Shown piece after piece: positions 33,160 through 45,730 of a DNA stretch of 64,000 nt (its first letter is position 1; each line of letters opens with the position of its first letter). The stretch covers positions 1,543,811 through 1,607,810 of the forward strand of contig NC_064552.1 of the NCBI RefSeq assembly GCF_023856365.1, given 5' to 3'. The notes under the pieces are model-generated. The model was given only the letters and a program-made list of their open reading frames with translations. It ran no database searches and was not told where the DNA came from. The translations under genes were made by a program, and so were the position numbers. The stretch comes from Brienomyrus brachyistius. Lineage: Eukaryota > Chordata > Actinopteri > Osteoglossiformes > Mormyridae.

Positions 33160-36100
33160 GGCATGGAAAGCAGGATGATGGAGACGATGAGCCCAGGACA
33201 GAGAAGCAGAGCTTCCTGAAGATGCCGCTGGTGCTGTGCTGCTGAGCGCTGCTGTGGTACCAGGGCGCGGGGGTGGACATACCCCCACCTCTCCCAGGTA
33301 CACATGCCAGACAAATCTCCACTTTGAACTGAAGAGAAGCACTCTGTCCGTTAACCTGGACACACATCCCGCATGTGACACTTTCCAGAGAATCTCTGAA
33401 TCGATTTGTGTTCATTTGCTGCTGCAGAGATACTCATGTGGTGCTATAGGGGTTACTTTCTGTATGTACTCTGAAGGTACTCACCTGAGTACCCACTCTT
33501 CCTTTATATTTGTATTGGTACTTTCTCCATCAGTGACATATCAGTTCTCTCTATAGGCAAACTGGTAATGCTCCAGTTCTCCAAAGCCAGTGTACACTGC
33601 CAAGGTCTCATCCTTCCCAGTCCTTCTGGCTTCAAATGACACTGCACTGGAGTCTCCTCTTTAATGTTGTGAGTGTTGGGCCTCAAGGTATCCCCCCTTT
33701 GAAGGACTGGGGGCTGTCTTAGGGGGGCGTGTCCTCCAAAAGGGTGCAGCAAATACAGCATAAGGACATGATTCCTGTTCCTGCAATGGCCATTTCTCTT
33801 CCAGTACTATCCATCCATCCATCCATCCATCTTCCAGCTGCTGGTCCTGCTCAGAGTGAGAGGTATGACCCATACTCCCAGAGGTCGATAAGCCTGTATA
33901 CTCAGAACCACTGTAACACTCCAGTAGCCTTTGTGAAATTTATCGTGCTGATATTTTGGTTGTTTGTACTTTTAAAACTGTGTTTTAATGTTGTATGTTT
34001 TTTTTTGTTTTGCTTTAAGTTTGTTTTTTTTAGGTTTGTATATCTCAGTTGCCTGTAATAGTTATTTTATTTGCCTGAAACTTGAATAAACGTGAACTCC
34101 TCGGATATCAAATGCGCAGAAATTAAAGCATCCCTGTGAATGACCAGGACTTTCCCGGTTTGTCTTGCAGACAGTATCCACGCCCAGTGGCATCGTGGGA
34201 TTGCCTGGATGTGTCTTTGCATTCACCGATCCTATGAGTGACGTTTCAGGATCAGTCATCACTATTATCACCTTATTATGCTGTAATGCAGTGCTGTCAT
34301 CTGTACAAAGCACTTACAGAGTAAAAACAAGAGTAAATGCCAAAATAAAGCAAAATCAATAGAGCAAAGGGAAGCACAATGAACCATGGACAGCTGCCAT
34401 GGAAACGGCCTGTTAATTGTGTCTCTACGTCTCTGACTCGCAGCCAGCAGAAAGACTAAGAGTCTGTGTTTTACGAACTGTTGTCTGAGTCACTCAGTGG
34501 TTGGTTAGCTCCATGTCACCGGTGCAGAGATCACCATGGAGACGTGTTAAACCAATCCTTGACCACAGCAATGAATGGTTTGCCAAGCTGTAAACATGGG
34601 TAGTTATTAATGTCAACATAAGCAGTGTTCCGACTCGACACCAGGTGGCGCTATAAAATCAGGTCTGAGACTGATCTTGAAAACTTGAAAATCCTTATCC
34701 ACGCCGAAAGGGAGAATGAGAGGCTGTAATCACTGAGAAGCACACGCCGTTTTCCTGGGCCGGCCAGTTGAATGTCCAGGCCACTGACTACTCACGCTGA
34801 CAGCCAGAGCCCAGGCCAGAGCCTGGAAGCAGGTCAGCCTCCTCCCTGTGACCCCTAACATGCCCAGATATGCAGAAGAGGAGACTTCGACAACATACAT
34901 GTTTGTTTCGTCATTATATAGCAATGTGGCATCATGACAAATCTTTGATGATTTAGTGATAGCGTTGCTGTTCAGTAATACTTGCATTAATTTCCAAGTT
35001 CTTATTGAGGTGCTTATTTTCATTCTGTTCTGATCCCATACAATAAGCTTTTTACTTCATTATCATCTGGGTGATGGTAATGAACTGTTTATGATGTCTT
35101 TGCCCGTCAGGGAAAGCTCGCTAATGTGCTCCAGGATCCCTCTGCTGAGCCGCTGTCCACTGCTTTTACATGCTGAACAGTGGACTCCTCCAGCATCGGT
35201 CTGGCCAATCGGAGTTCAGCTCAGTTCGGCTCGGACCAATAGGCAAGCAGGGAGGACCCCATGACTCATCCCCGACGGTGCTGCAGTAGGGGGTGCCCTT
35301 CGAGAGGAGAAGCCCGTCAGACCTGAGATTAATTGCCGGCTTGTTCCCATTCAGCTGGCAGGCCAGGAAATTAGCACCCAGAATTATTATTAGTATTATT
35401 AACATTTAAGTGCTTTGTGGGGGAAGCCAAAAAGCAGAGCAGGAACACGCCAGGCAGCCTGCTGGGGACGATGGTGGATTGTGCCACCTGCCGGTGCTGG
35501 GGTCACCTGATGGTTCTTGCTGATGCCTGTCTCCTGCAGGGGGCAGACCTATTGGGGGCTGGGGGGGAGGATAACCGCTGCTCTCCCCAGACGCCCACCG
35601 AGCCCTAGATGCCCAGTCCCAGTCAGTCAAATCCTCACTGCACCTTTGAATGTTTTGATCACACTGGAACTGGGCTGTTCCTCAGTGGGGACGGACCACG
35701 TCCTTCCTCTGGCCCAGCATCAGTCTACAGCTGACATGTGAGGAAAAGGAAAACGATAAATAATAAAGACTAATGAAGCACAGTGTGCTTTGTTTTACTT
35801 TTCTAGTTCTTGAGAGAAAGGGTGTCCGATTCCTCTTTTGTACAGATAGCATCACACATGAAAAATTATGTGGGTCTTCAACATGCTTGAGGCAGGACAT
35901 TCATAGAACAGCTGGACCTGTGTGGTGTCACATGGGAGCAGCAAGGTGTCAGGTGGGCTGGGACTGGGTCATGTGACCTGGGAGCTGGCCAGTGCTCGGA
36001 TGGACCGTTCTTGGAAAACATCTCACCCAGTACTTTGAACCCCTTTCCTTAGAGACGGCCAGTAATAAAGGAGAACAAGATGGTTTTTCTGGGATCAGGA

Positions 36101-36630
36101 AATCTTCCCTCATTCGGAGGCTGAGGTATGCAAGTTCAAGCACAAAGCCGGGGGTGTGGAGAGTTACATCTCCTGCCTACTCTGGGTGTGAATTGAACCA
36201 GAATATGTGTTAAAAGGGAACTATTGATGGCCTCCAACTGTGTGTGGGAGAGTGTTTAAGCGTGTAGCAGGTCATTATGTCTACTCAAGGGCATCTTCAG
36301 CCTGCTGGTGACACTGAAGCTGAATAAGAAGAATATCATGGGGCGGAACTGGACCCAGAATCCACGTCAGAAGCAGGCAGAAGATGGAGAAGGCAGTACG
36401 GTCCATGTAGGGCAGAGAGGAAGCCAGAATAAATGGGACAGACTAACAGAACATTATTGATCGGAAGCGGCAGTATACACAGTGCCGGGGGGGTGTGGCA
36501 TTCCGGTTCAGATGAACTGGGGGGGCAGTAGCAGACCCCCCCCCACCCGTCCCTGTTCCACCAGCATAGCTGGAAGCTGAGCAGCAGGAAGGAGGACTAG
36601 ATTATGGCTGCTGGCCGAACAATAGCGTGG
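33160..36630. other. Intergenic, no gene seen
   Basis: Short frames without domains. A small (CCAT)n run lies near 33,808. Nothing supports a coding exon. Confidence 0.5.
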
Positions 36631-36639
36631 CCAAGGACA

Positions 36640-36808
36640 GTCATGCTCGGTGACGTCCCCACGCTGGTCCCACTGCCCACCGTCCCTCCCCACAGTCATG
36701 CTCGGTGACGTCCCCACGCTGGTCCCACTGCCCACCGTCCCTCCCCACAGTCATGCTCGGTGACGTCCCCACGCTGGTCCCACTGCCCACCGTCCCTCCC
36801 CACAGTCA
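36640..36808. repeat. Minisatellite, 55-bp unit, 3 copies
   Basis: Three almost perfect copies of a unit beginning 'cagtcatgctcggtgacgtc'. Each contains a TGACGTCC half-CRE. Confidence 0.9.
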
Positions 36809-37289
36809 TTACTAGGTGCCAGAACACAAAAGTCTTTTCTCCCAAATAACCCACATGGCATCTCGCTGGGCTCCAATGATGGGAAGCTTATCTTACATAC
36901 ACTCACACTACACAAGGTCAGCTTACATACACTCACACTACACAAGGTCAGCTTACACACACTCATCTTACACTCATCTGACACACGCTCATGTTACACA
37001 TCCTCAGTTTACACATGTTCAGCTTTCTTACGGAAATACCTATTAAGTCTTTATGCTGTTTGCAGTACTGCCTGTTACTTTACCGCACATTGTGGATATT
37101 TATCATTACTGATTCATGTTATGTCATGTTTCATGTTACTTCTCCAATTTCACAGTCTAGACAGCCATGCATTCCACTGCACACTGTACTGAGCATAACC
37201 CTGTATGTGACAAATGAAATTTCGATTGATTGATTGTCCCCAGACTCTAGTATGGCCCTTATGTGATCAGGTAGATCATCAGTCACACA

Positions 37290-38060
37290 GCATGCTCCCA
37301 CATGCGACAGCATGTTCCCCCATGTGACTGCATGCTCCCACATGCGACAGCATGTTCCCCCATGTGACTGCATGCTCCCACATGCGACAGCATGTTCCCC
37401 CATGTTACAGCATGCTCCCTCATGCGACAGCATGTTCCCCCACGTGACAGCATGCTCCCTCATGCGACAGCATATTCCCCCATGTGACTGCATGCTCCCA
37501 CATGCGACAGCATGTTCCCCCATGTTACAGCATGCTCCCTCATGTGACAGCATGTTCCCCCACGTGACAGCATGTTCCCCCATGTGACAGCATGCTCCCA
37601 CATGCAACAGCATGTTCCCCCACGTGACAGCATGTTCCCCCACGTGACAGCATGTTCCCCCACGTGACAGCATGTTCCCCCATGTGACAGCATGTTCCCC
37701 CACGTGACAGCATGTTCCCCCACGTGACAGCATGTTCCCCCATGTGACAGCATGTTCCCCCACGTGACAGCATGTTCCCCCATATGACAGCATGTTCCCC
37801 CATGTGACAGCATGTTCCCCCACGTGACAGCATGTTCCCCCACGTGACAGCATGTTCCCCCATGTGACAGCATGTTCCCCCATGTGACAGCATGCTCCCA
37901 CATGCGACAGCATGTTCCCCCACGTGACAGCATGTTCCCCCACGTGACAGCATGTTCCCCCACGTGACAGCATGTTCCCCCATGTGACAGCATGTTCCCC
38001 CACGTGACAGCATGTTCCCCCACGTGACAGCATGTTCCCCCATATGACAACATGCTCCCG
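37290..38060. repeat. Minisatellite, 20-bp unit, about 38 copies, many with CACGTG
   Basis: Unit 'catgttcccccatgtgacag'. In many units the centre is CCCACGTGAC, giving a perfect E-box, alternating with CATGTG. Variants (gctccca, catgcgac) are concentrated at the left. The 321-codon minus frame is a repeat artefact. Confidence 0.95.
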
Positions 38061-38411
38061 CACACTACACTGTAACCTCACACAGCCCCACAGCACTCCA
38101 CATCTGCGCAGATCCTCCGAGATACTGAGAAAACCTCATGAAATCCTCGAATCTTTCCCCCATGTGACCTCACAGCACCCCCCTCTATCTGTGAGGAGCA
38201 AACAGGCCCCTGGGGGTTTGGCACACGCCTTCAGCGAATCTCCTTCACGGTTTCACCCTGAATGACAGACGGATGCTGGGAATCTCTCACTGCTGCTGTG
38301 ACAGACATGGGAGAGCTGCCCATCGGTCGAGGAGGAAGCCAGCGCTGAAGGAGCTCCGGGGATCAGGCTGGCTGGAGCAGCTTTCACCATTATTCCATCA
38401 TCAACCTATTT

Positions 38412-38492
38412 GTGACCCATCCCCATGAAATGAGTCTTAAGTCGCACTGGTAGAACTGCACCCATAAGACTCATTTCATGGTGATGGGTCAC
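38412..38492. repeat. Near-perfect inverted repeat, 28-bp arms, 25-nt loop
   Basis: Left arm 38,412-38,439 (starts GTGACCCATC, ends GAGTCTTA) pairs with 38,465-38,492, with a single mismatch. The loop is 'agtcgcactggtagaactgc' plus five bases. It is single-copy in this window and not bordered by a recognisable transposon. Confidence 0.9.
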
Positions 38493-38923
38493 ATTTGTCA
38501 GTTTTTGCTTGAGTTTTTCCCTTTGATTGTAGTTTTGCAATTTACATTCCATACACCATTCTGGTGCCATAGTGTTTCAGCATTTTATTGTTTTTATGAT
38601 CCTTTGTAATTACCGGCATGGTTTTTCCACCCTGGAGGAGGCGGAGAGGAGCAGAGGAGGGTGGGCGACAGATAAGAGGGGGCATTTGTCAATGTAGAAC
38701 ATTTAACTGCAGAATATAAATGTCTGGAACAGAGAGAAGAGGGAAGAGGGTGAGCAACAAAAAAGTGTCCCAGTAAAAGGGGGTGCATTTATTAATGTAG
38801 AACATATAACTGCAGAATATAAGTGCTGAATATGTAAGGAGATTGAGTGATGAGGGGAATGAAGCAAACAGCAGGTCCTGACTCATTTCTCCTTCCATGT
38901 GTTAATGCGCTCTGACTGAACAC

Positions 38924-38926
<3 letters not shown>

Positions 38927-38962
<36 letters not shown>
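38927..38962. repeat. (GT)n microsatellite
   Basis: About 18 dinucleotides. Confidence 0.95.
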
Positions 38963-38964
<2 letters not shown>

Positions 38965-39030
38965 CGTGACATCTGTGTGTGAGCGTGTCATCTTCCAACA
39001 GTAAGGCACGTGACTGCAGGCACATTACCT

Positions 39031-39540
39031 CAGCATCGTTAATGTCTGCAACTCCTGATGCTCCTGTCCACAGCATCGTTAATGTCTGCACCTCCTGATG
39101 CTCCTGTCCACAGCATCGTTAATGTCTGCACCTCCTGATGCTCCTGTCCACAGCATTGTTAATGTCTGCACTTCCTGATCCTCCTGTTCACAGCATCGTT
39201 AATGTCTGCACCTCCTGATGCTCCTGTCCACAGCATCGTTAATGTCTGCACTTCCTGATCCTCCTGTTCACAGCATCGTTAATGCCTGCACCTCCTGGTG
39301 CTCCTGTCCTCAGTGTCGTTAGTATCTGCACCTCCTGCTGCTCCCATCCTCAGTGTTGCTAATGCCTGCACCTCCTGCTACTTCTGTGTGCAACATCAAT
39401 ATTGTCTGCACCTGCTAGTTATATCTTCAATGTCATTAATGTCTGCACCTCTTGCTGCTCCAGTCCTCAGTGCCATCAATGTCTGCACCTCCTGCTGCTC
39501 TCATCCTCAACATCATTAATGTCTGTGCCTCCTGATCTTC
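39031..39540. repeat. Minisatellite, 40-bp unit, about 12 copies
   Basis: Unit 'cagcatcgttaatgtctgca' plus 'cctcctgatgctcctgtcca'. Copies degenerate to the right. Confidence 0.9.
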
Positions 39541-40019
39541 CCAACCTCATTATAGTCTGCACCTCCTCATAGGCCATTGAAACATAAATTTAATGTTTCA
39601 AAGGGACATGAATGAGGGCGAGTGGTAAGAATGAACAGTGTGTACTTCTGGCCTCTTGTTTACTCAAAATCCTCTCCTACTGGCTGCCTTTGGTGGGGGG
39701 AGGGGGGGGGGTTACTAGTCATAGCCTGTTTGTCCTGATAATCCTCCTTAATAAACCACAGATCGTTTATCGTTTACATACTAAGCCGATGGCATTTCGT
39801 TTGAAAATGAAATCTCTGGCGAGCAACTGATCTCCTTTTGCTGCCTGGGGGAGGAAGTACACTACGTGCTACACATGGCTAGTTACACCAAAGCCGTGCG
39901 CTTCCAGCGCACAAACACACACAAAAACACACACACACCTTTCACTGCGTGCGAGCAAACCAGTGCTGGGCTCTCTGGCCACGGGAGCCTGCTCTCTCTC
40001 CCCCCAGCCTTTTGTTCCT

Positions 40020-40115
40020 GCGGGGCTCTTAATTAATTAGCCTTGATTGAGCTGTTGATTGAATGAATTATACATCGCAAATCTTTTAAGGTTACACGTA
40101 TTCCTCATTGGGTAT
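40020..40115. promoter_or_regulatory. Possible conserved non-coding element
   Basis: Non-repetitive block with 'cttaattaattagccttgat', which holds overlapping TAATTA homeodomain cores, then 'gaatgaattatacatcgc'. Its composition differs from the surrounding repeats. Regulatory function is inferred only. Confidence 0.2.
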
Positions 40116-41469
40116 GCATATTGTGTAGCGTTCAAAGAGGTCTGGGCATCTCATGCAGGATACAGGTATTAAAGAAGCAGATGTTCCCTTATGTGACTGC
40201 AGACGCATTTGACTTGCTGTCCTCTGTGAGTTAGGGGAGTCATCAGCGCTCAGTGTCTGCAGCTGGCTAGTTCTGTTGTACGCTAGCTGATCTGTGCGTG
40301 TGCTTCCATGATGCTATGCTTGACGTAAGGTTCCACCAAGTGGGCTAATTATCTTGCCCAAATCCTGTTCCAGAGCTCAACACCGCAGGCCTCTGCCTTT
40401 CACCGGCACAATGTAGCATCCTGTTTTTGCGAGATTAGCTTAGCACAATTAAGTTGCTGCTTTGTCACCATGACGACGGACAGCCTTCTGTGTTCTGCTG
40501 AGCATAATGTAAATGGGAAAGTATTAACAGAACATTGAATGACAATTAGTGTGCCGGCGGTTTGAGGCCTGTTGTGATTTACCATGCTTCAGGCTGACCC
40601 AAATGGGAGGGGAGAAGCCTGGGGCGTGGCTTAGATACACCAATGAGAAGGGTTCGTCAGGACCACATTCAACACTTGTATTCTACACACACAGAGCTGA
40701 GCAAATAAGGTGAATACTTGGCTCCATTGCGCAGGGGGTTGGGTGGGGCATCTTTCATTTTCCCTATCTGATCCCCCACCCCCCCCCCCCCCACCACAAA
40801 GGGTTGGTCCACTGCAACATGTGGTCTCTTTGCGTCCTGAGGCATAACGAAGGCAAACATCATTGCAAAAATTGTGCATCATGTCATTACTGGTGACATC
40901 ATACCAACCCTGGTTCACAGCCATGTGACATCAGAGTGGGAGCCACTGAGCATGTGCGGAACCGGGGCATCGTGGCGGATGCAGGGAGTCACACTTGCTG
41001 CTCTGGGGAAGGTTAACACCTGATGAGATAAGCGTTGTCCAAAGTATCGTGCGCGTTGCGCTCGGAAAGATTAGCTAAATGAAGTAACACTATTGATGGC
41101 AGCCTTCGATTTTGCAGTCTGTCTAAACTGCTAATAAATAGCCTGAGTGACTCGCAGAGATGTTCGGTTTGGCTGTTAACCATTCGATAGAAATCACCCT
41201 GCTGTCTTGGCAGAAACTGAGAGCTCAGGCTTTGGAGAGTTCGGGCCGTACTCTCCAGATGTCACCTGCGGGGGGCGGAGTGACACAAAGCTCCAGAATG
41301 ATATGGGAATGCAATGGCCAGCTAGGCCGGCAGGCCTGATAATTCATGAATCTGGAAAATTATGATTCGATTTTAATGCGTGAGCTGAACAGTGGCTTCA
41401 GTGACTTAAAACAAATTTGGCTACATAAACAAAAAGACACCTTAGTATATCTTCCCCTCTCACTTTCAT

Positions 41470-41632
41470 GAGCCAGCCAGCCAGCCACCCAGCCAGCCAG
41501 CCAGTCACCCAGCCACCCAGCCAGCCAGCCAGCCAGTCACCCAGCCACCCAGCCAGCCAGCCAGCCACCCAGCCAGCCAGCCAGTCACCCAGCCAGCCAG
41601 CCAGCCAGCCACCCAGCCAGCCACCCAGCCAC

Positions 41633-41663
<31 letters not shown>

Positions 41664-41976
41664 CCCAGCGAGCCAGCCAGCCACCCAGCCAGCCAGCCAG
41701 CCAGCCACCCACCCAGCCAGCCACCCAGCCAGCCACTCAGCCAGCCAGCCAGCCAGCCACCCAGCCAGCCAGCCAGCCAGCCACCCAGCCAGCCAGCCAG
41801 CCACCCAGCCAGCCAGCCAGCCACCCAGCCACCCAGCCAGCCAGCCAGCCACGCACCCAGCCAGCCAGCCAGCCAGCCACCCAGCCAGCCAGCCAGCCAG
41901 CCACCCAGCCACCCAGCCAGCCAGCCACCCACCCAGCCAGCCAGCCAGCCAGCCACCCACCCAGCCAGCCAGCCAC

Positions 41977-42007
<31 letters not shown>

Positions 42008-42032
42008 ACCAGCCACCCAGCCAGCCAGCCAC

Positions 42033-42067
<35 letters not shown>

Positions 42068-42160
42068 CCCAGCCAGCCACCCACCCAGCCACCCAGCCAG
42101 CCAGCCACCCAGCCAGCCAGCCAACCAGCCAGCCAGCCAACCAGCCAGCCAGCCAGCCAC

Positions 42161-42191
<31 letters not shown>

Positions 42192-42352
42192 CCCACCCAG
42201 CCACCCACCCAGCCATCCAGCCAGCCAGCCACCCAGCCAGCCAGCCACCCAGCCAGCCAGCCAGCCACCCAGCCAGCCAGCCACCCAGCCACCCAGCCAC
42301 CCAGCCAGCCAGCCAGCCACCCAGCCAGCCACCCAGCCACCCAGCCAGCCAC

Positions 42353-42383
<31 letters not shown>

Positions 42384-42475
42384 CCCAGCCAGCCACCCAG
42401 CCAGCCAGCCAGCCACCCAGCCAGCCACCCAGCCAGCCACCCAGCCAGCCACCCAGCCACCCAGCCAGCCAGCCT
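41470..42475. repeat. Tetranucleotide array (CCAG/CCAC)n, about 1 kb
   Basis: Almost pure CCAG and CCAC tetramers with rare CCAA, CCAT and CGAG variants. Several frames are open across the whole array on both strands (Pro/Ser/Gln on plus; Gly/Trp/Leu on minus). None is considered a gene. Confidence 0.95.
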
Positions 42476-42479
42476 AACA

Positions 42480-43870
42480 CATGCTGCCAAAGGCAGCAGC
42501 ACAAAAAATCGGGATATATAAGCACTCAGCTGTGTTAAGCCAGGTAACTAGCATGATTGGATAACTCAGCCGTTTGTTACTGTTGCATAACGTCCCAATC
42601 GGGACATGCTGACAGAGGCGGTGCAGTGCCTGTTAGCGCTGAAGCTAACGTCGCCCCATTGCTTCTGTGTCCATAGGCTTAGCAGACACTTTTATCCAGA
42701 GTGACATGCGTATTTAAGGAAGCAGGGTCACCAGGCTGGGGGTCAAGGGGCCCACCAGTGACATCACTCTGCTGACCCTGGGAATCAAACCAATGACCAG
42801 AGAGCCACAACACCTCCCTACTCAAACACTCTTCCTAATCTAAACATCCATTGTAGGCCAGGCAGGCTATCTTACTGACACAGCACAAATAAAAGCAGGT
42901 CTGCTAACCTTCAAAATGCCATCGTTGCCCATGTGGATGAGCTGTAACCTCCTTCTTCTTAGAAACACCAGCGTTTCTATTCATGACATCATGACCCAGC
43001 TCATGAGAATAGAGACAGTGAGCTATCAAACATGATTAAGATGCCCGCCGGAATACCCTTCAGACATTCAACAGATATTCCCACATTTACCTGAAATTTA
43101 TAAAAGCAAGAGAACAATTAAATTGTCAAACAGTGAAGAAAATTGTGCTGAAAATGTTATTGCATGTGTTCAGTTTTGAAGACACATTTAGTGCAGCTAT
43201 AAAGCCACACCCCCCCATCACGGCACCTCCACACAGTGAGTTATTCTAAGGCGCCCGAATGAGGCTCTTTCCATTTATTTATTTTTTACTCAGTGTGACT
43301 CATTTCTCAGTAAACCGGCTCCCTTTGTGACCCCACTTGTTAAAATTCAACCTATAATTCATCGTAATAGTGACATCGTAGTCAATAGACAGGCAGCCCT
43401 CGGGTTACGGACAAGATGCGTTGCCTGTCTGTATTGAAGTTAAATTTCTAGGTAGACTGGAAAAATAATAATGTACTACATAATAAAAATAATTACTATA
43501 CTGTAATAATAAAAATAACTACCTACAATGCAGTACTGTACCTCGAACCGATGAATCGCTGAAGCTGTACACTAACATGTTCTGGGGCCAGAACGAAGAA
43601 TGATTGTAGAGGGGGTGGGTCCCAGCGACTGGGGGAGCTGGGATCAATACATCTGATTCAGTATGAGTTGTCCATAAGTCGGACATTTTTAAATTTAGCA
43701 CAATTGTTAAAGTGCTCCAACTGTCTGGAGGATTAATGTATCGTTCATACAAGTATCTTAAGCATCCTTGTAAGTAGGAATGAATATTCGCCACTGGCAG
43801 GATGTACTGGGTAGCACTCAGATTGAGTGAAATCACTACAACATGACACCTGTATGAATCCTGAATGAAC
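42480..43870. other. Intergenic, no gene seen
   Basis: Contains a short segment resembling fish LINE/SINE tails near 42,680-42,800 ('cacttttatccagagtgaca'). No coding evidence. Confidence 0.45.
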
Positions 43871-43879
43871 AGAGTGTAT

Positions 43880-44318
43880 GAGCACTATATGAGTCCTGAT
43901 TGAGTACAGCATGAGCCCTGTATGAGTCCTGATTGAGTACAGGATGAGCCCTGTATGAGTCCTGATTGAGTACGCCATGAGCCCTGTATGAGTCCTGATT
44001 GAGTACGCCATGTGTCCTGTATGAGTCCTGATTGAGTACGCCATGAGCCCTGTATGAGTCCTGATTGAGTACGCCATGTGTCCTGTATGAGTCCTGATTG
44101 AGTACAGGATGAGCCCTGTATGAGTCCTGATTGAGTACGCCATGAGCCCTGTATGAGTCCTGATTGAGTACGCCATGTGTCCTGTATGAGTCCTGATTGA
44201 GTACGCCATGAGCCCTGTATGAGTCCTGATTGAGTACGCCATGAGCCCTGTATGAGTCCTGATTGAGTACGCCATGAGCCCTGTATGAGTCCTGATTGAG
44301 TACGTCATGTGTCCTGTA
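43880..44318. repeat. Minisatellite, 33-bp unit, about 13 copies
   Basis: Unit 'tgagtcctgattgagtacgc' plus 'catgagccctgta'. It abuts the Tc1-like element. Confidence 0.95.
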
Positions 44319-44388
44319 TCTATCTTGAATGAATACAAATGGAACTCTTGAATGAGGGCAGCATGAAGCCTATATCAGTTCTTTTAAA

Positions 44389-45730
44389 TACTATATGGAC
44401 AAAAGATTTGCGACACCAGGCCATTACACCCACAGAAATTTGTATGACATCCCATTGGTCCTCGCATTGCAGTTATAACAGCTGTCGCTCTCCTGGAGAG
44501 GCTTTCCACAAGATTTTGGAGTGTGTTGGATTTTTTGCCCATTCATCCAGAAGAGCGTTTGTGAGGTCAGGCACTGATGTGGGATGTAAAGGTTCGCAGT
44601 CTCCATTCCAGTTCATCCCACAGGTGTTCGATGGGGTTGAAGTCTGGGCTCTGTGTGGACCGGCCAAGCTCTTTCACACCAAACTCACCCAACCATGTCT
44701 TTATGGACCTTGCTTTGTGTACTGGGGTACAGTCATACTGGAACAGAAAGGACCTTCCTCAAACTGGTCCACAAAGTTGGAAGCATTGTATTGTCAAAAA
44801 TGTCTTAGTATGCTGAAGCATTAAGGCTCCCCTTCACTGGAAGGGGCCCAGTCCAACCCCTGAAAAACACCCCCATACCATTATCCCTCCTCCATCAAAC
44901 TTTACAGTCGGCACAATGCAGTCAGGCAGGTAACGTTCTCCTGGCAACCACCAAACCCAGACTCATCCATCAGAACGCCAGACAGAGAAGCGTGATTCAT
45001 CACTCCGCAAAACACATATCCACTGCTTCAGAATCCAGTGGCAGCGTGCTTTACGCCAGTGATTCCCAACCGGGGGTACGCGTACCCCTAGTGGTACGCG
45101 AGCACATTACAGGGGGTACGTGGAAAAAAATTTTATATTTAATTTCCCTGATGATGGGTAAATATTATCAGCCATTCCATTAGCTGTGCCCTGGTATAGA
45201 AAGAAAATCTATCTGGGATGTGTTGCTTAATGAATTAAATGTTCAAGTTATGGAGATTTAATAAAATGTTTTAAATTTGATAATCAGTTGTACGTTCTAC
45301 TTTTATTGAATCATCAACACATTTGACAAAGGGGGTACTTGTGGTATGAGAAAATCTCTCAGGGGGTACACAATTCAAAAAAGGTTGGGAAACACTGCTT
45401 TACGCCACTCCATCCGACATTTGGCACTGCGCTTGGTGATGTGAGGCTTGCATGCAGCTGCTCGGCCATGGAAGCCCATTCCATGAAGCTGCCAGTGCAC
45501 AGTGTTTGTGCTGGATTTAACGCCGGAGGAATGTTGGAACTCTGCAGTTATGGACTCAATGGAGCGACGACTTTTACACACCATGTGTTCAGCACTCGGT
45601 GACCTGCTCTGCCGCTTCATGTGAGTTTCTATTGCTCCTAAATGCTTCCACTTTGCAATAATACCACTTCCAGTTGACCATGGAACATCTAGCATGGAAG
45701 AAATATCATGAACTGACTTATATAGTGTAT
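44389..45730 (-). mobile_element. Tc1-like transposon with dead transposase
   Basis: The left end 'ctatatggacaaaagatttg' and the degraded right end 'ttatatagtgta' are Tc1-type termini. On the minus strand the transposase is readable in pieces: 45,375-45,695 gives VPWSTGSGIIAKWKHLG... and GMGFHGRAAACKPHITK. Below the MITE come pieces matching the usual DESRFW / GGIMVWG / PIEHLWDE parts of the DDE domain, with stops and frameshifts. It is inactive and split by a hAT MITE. Confidence 0.85.
45057..45397. mobile_element. hAT-type MITE nested in the Tc1 element, 8-bp TSD
   Basis: Ends CAGTGATTCCCAACC and GGTTGGGAAACACTG are inverted hAT termini. The flanking CTTTACGC at 45,049-45,056 and 45,398-45,405 is a perfect 8-bp target duplication. 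No ORF inside. Confidence 0.95.

Noticed and set aside
32764..33381. 205-codon minus frame with AAASPYA repeats
   Set aside because: Driven by the 21-bp minisatellite; flanks lack coding features.
37131..38096. 321-codon minus frame over the 20-bp array
   Set aside because: Pure repeat translation (a 20-bp unit keeps three frames cycling open); no unique sequence of coding character.
41468..42538. Long Pro/Ser/Gln and Gly/Trp/Leu frames over the tetranucleotide array
   Set aside because: The CCAG/CCAC array lacks stops in several frames on both strands. There are no flanking domains or splice logic.
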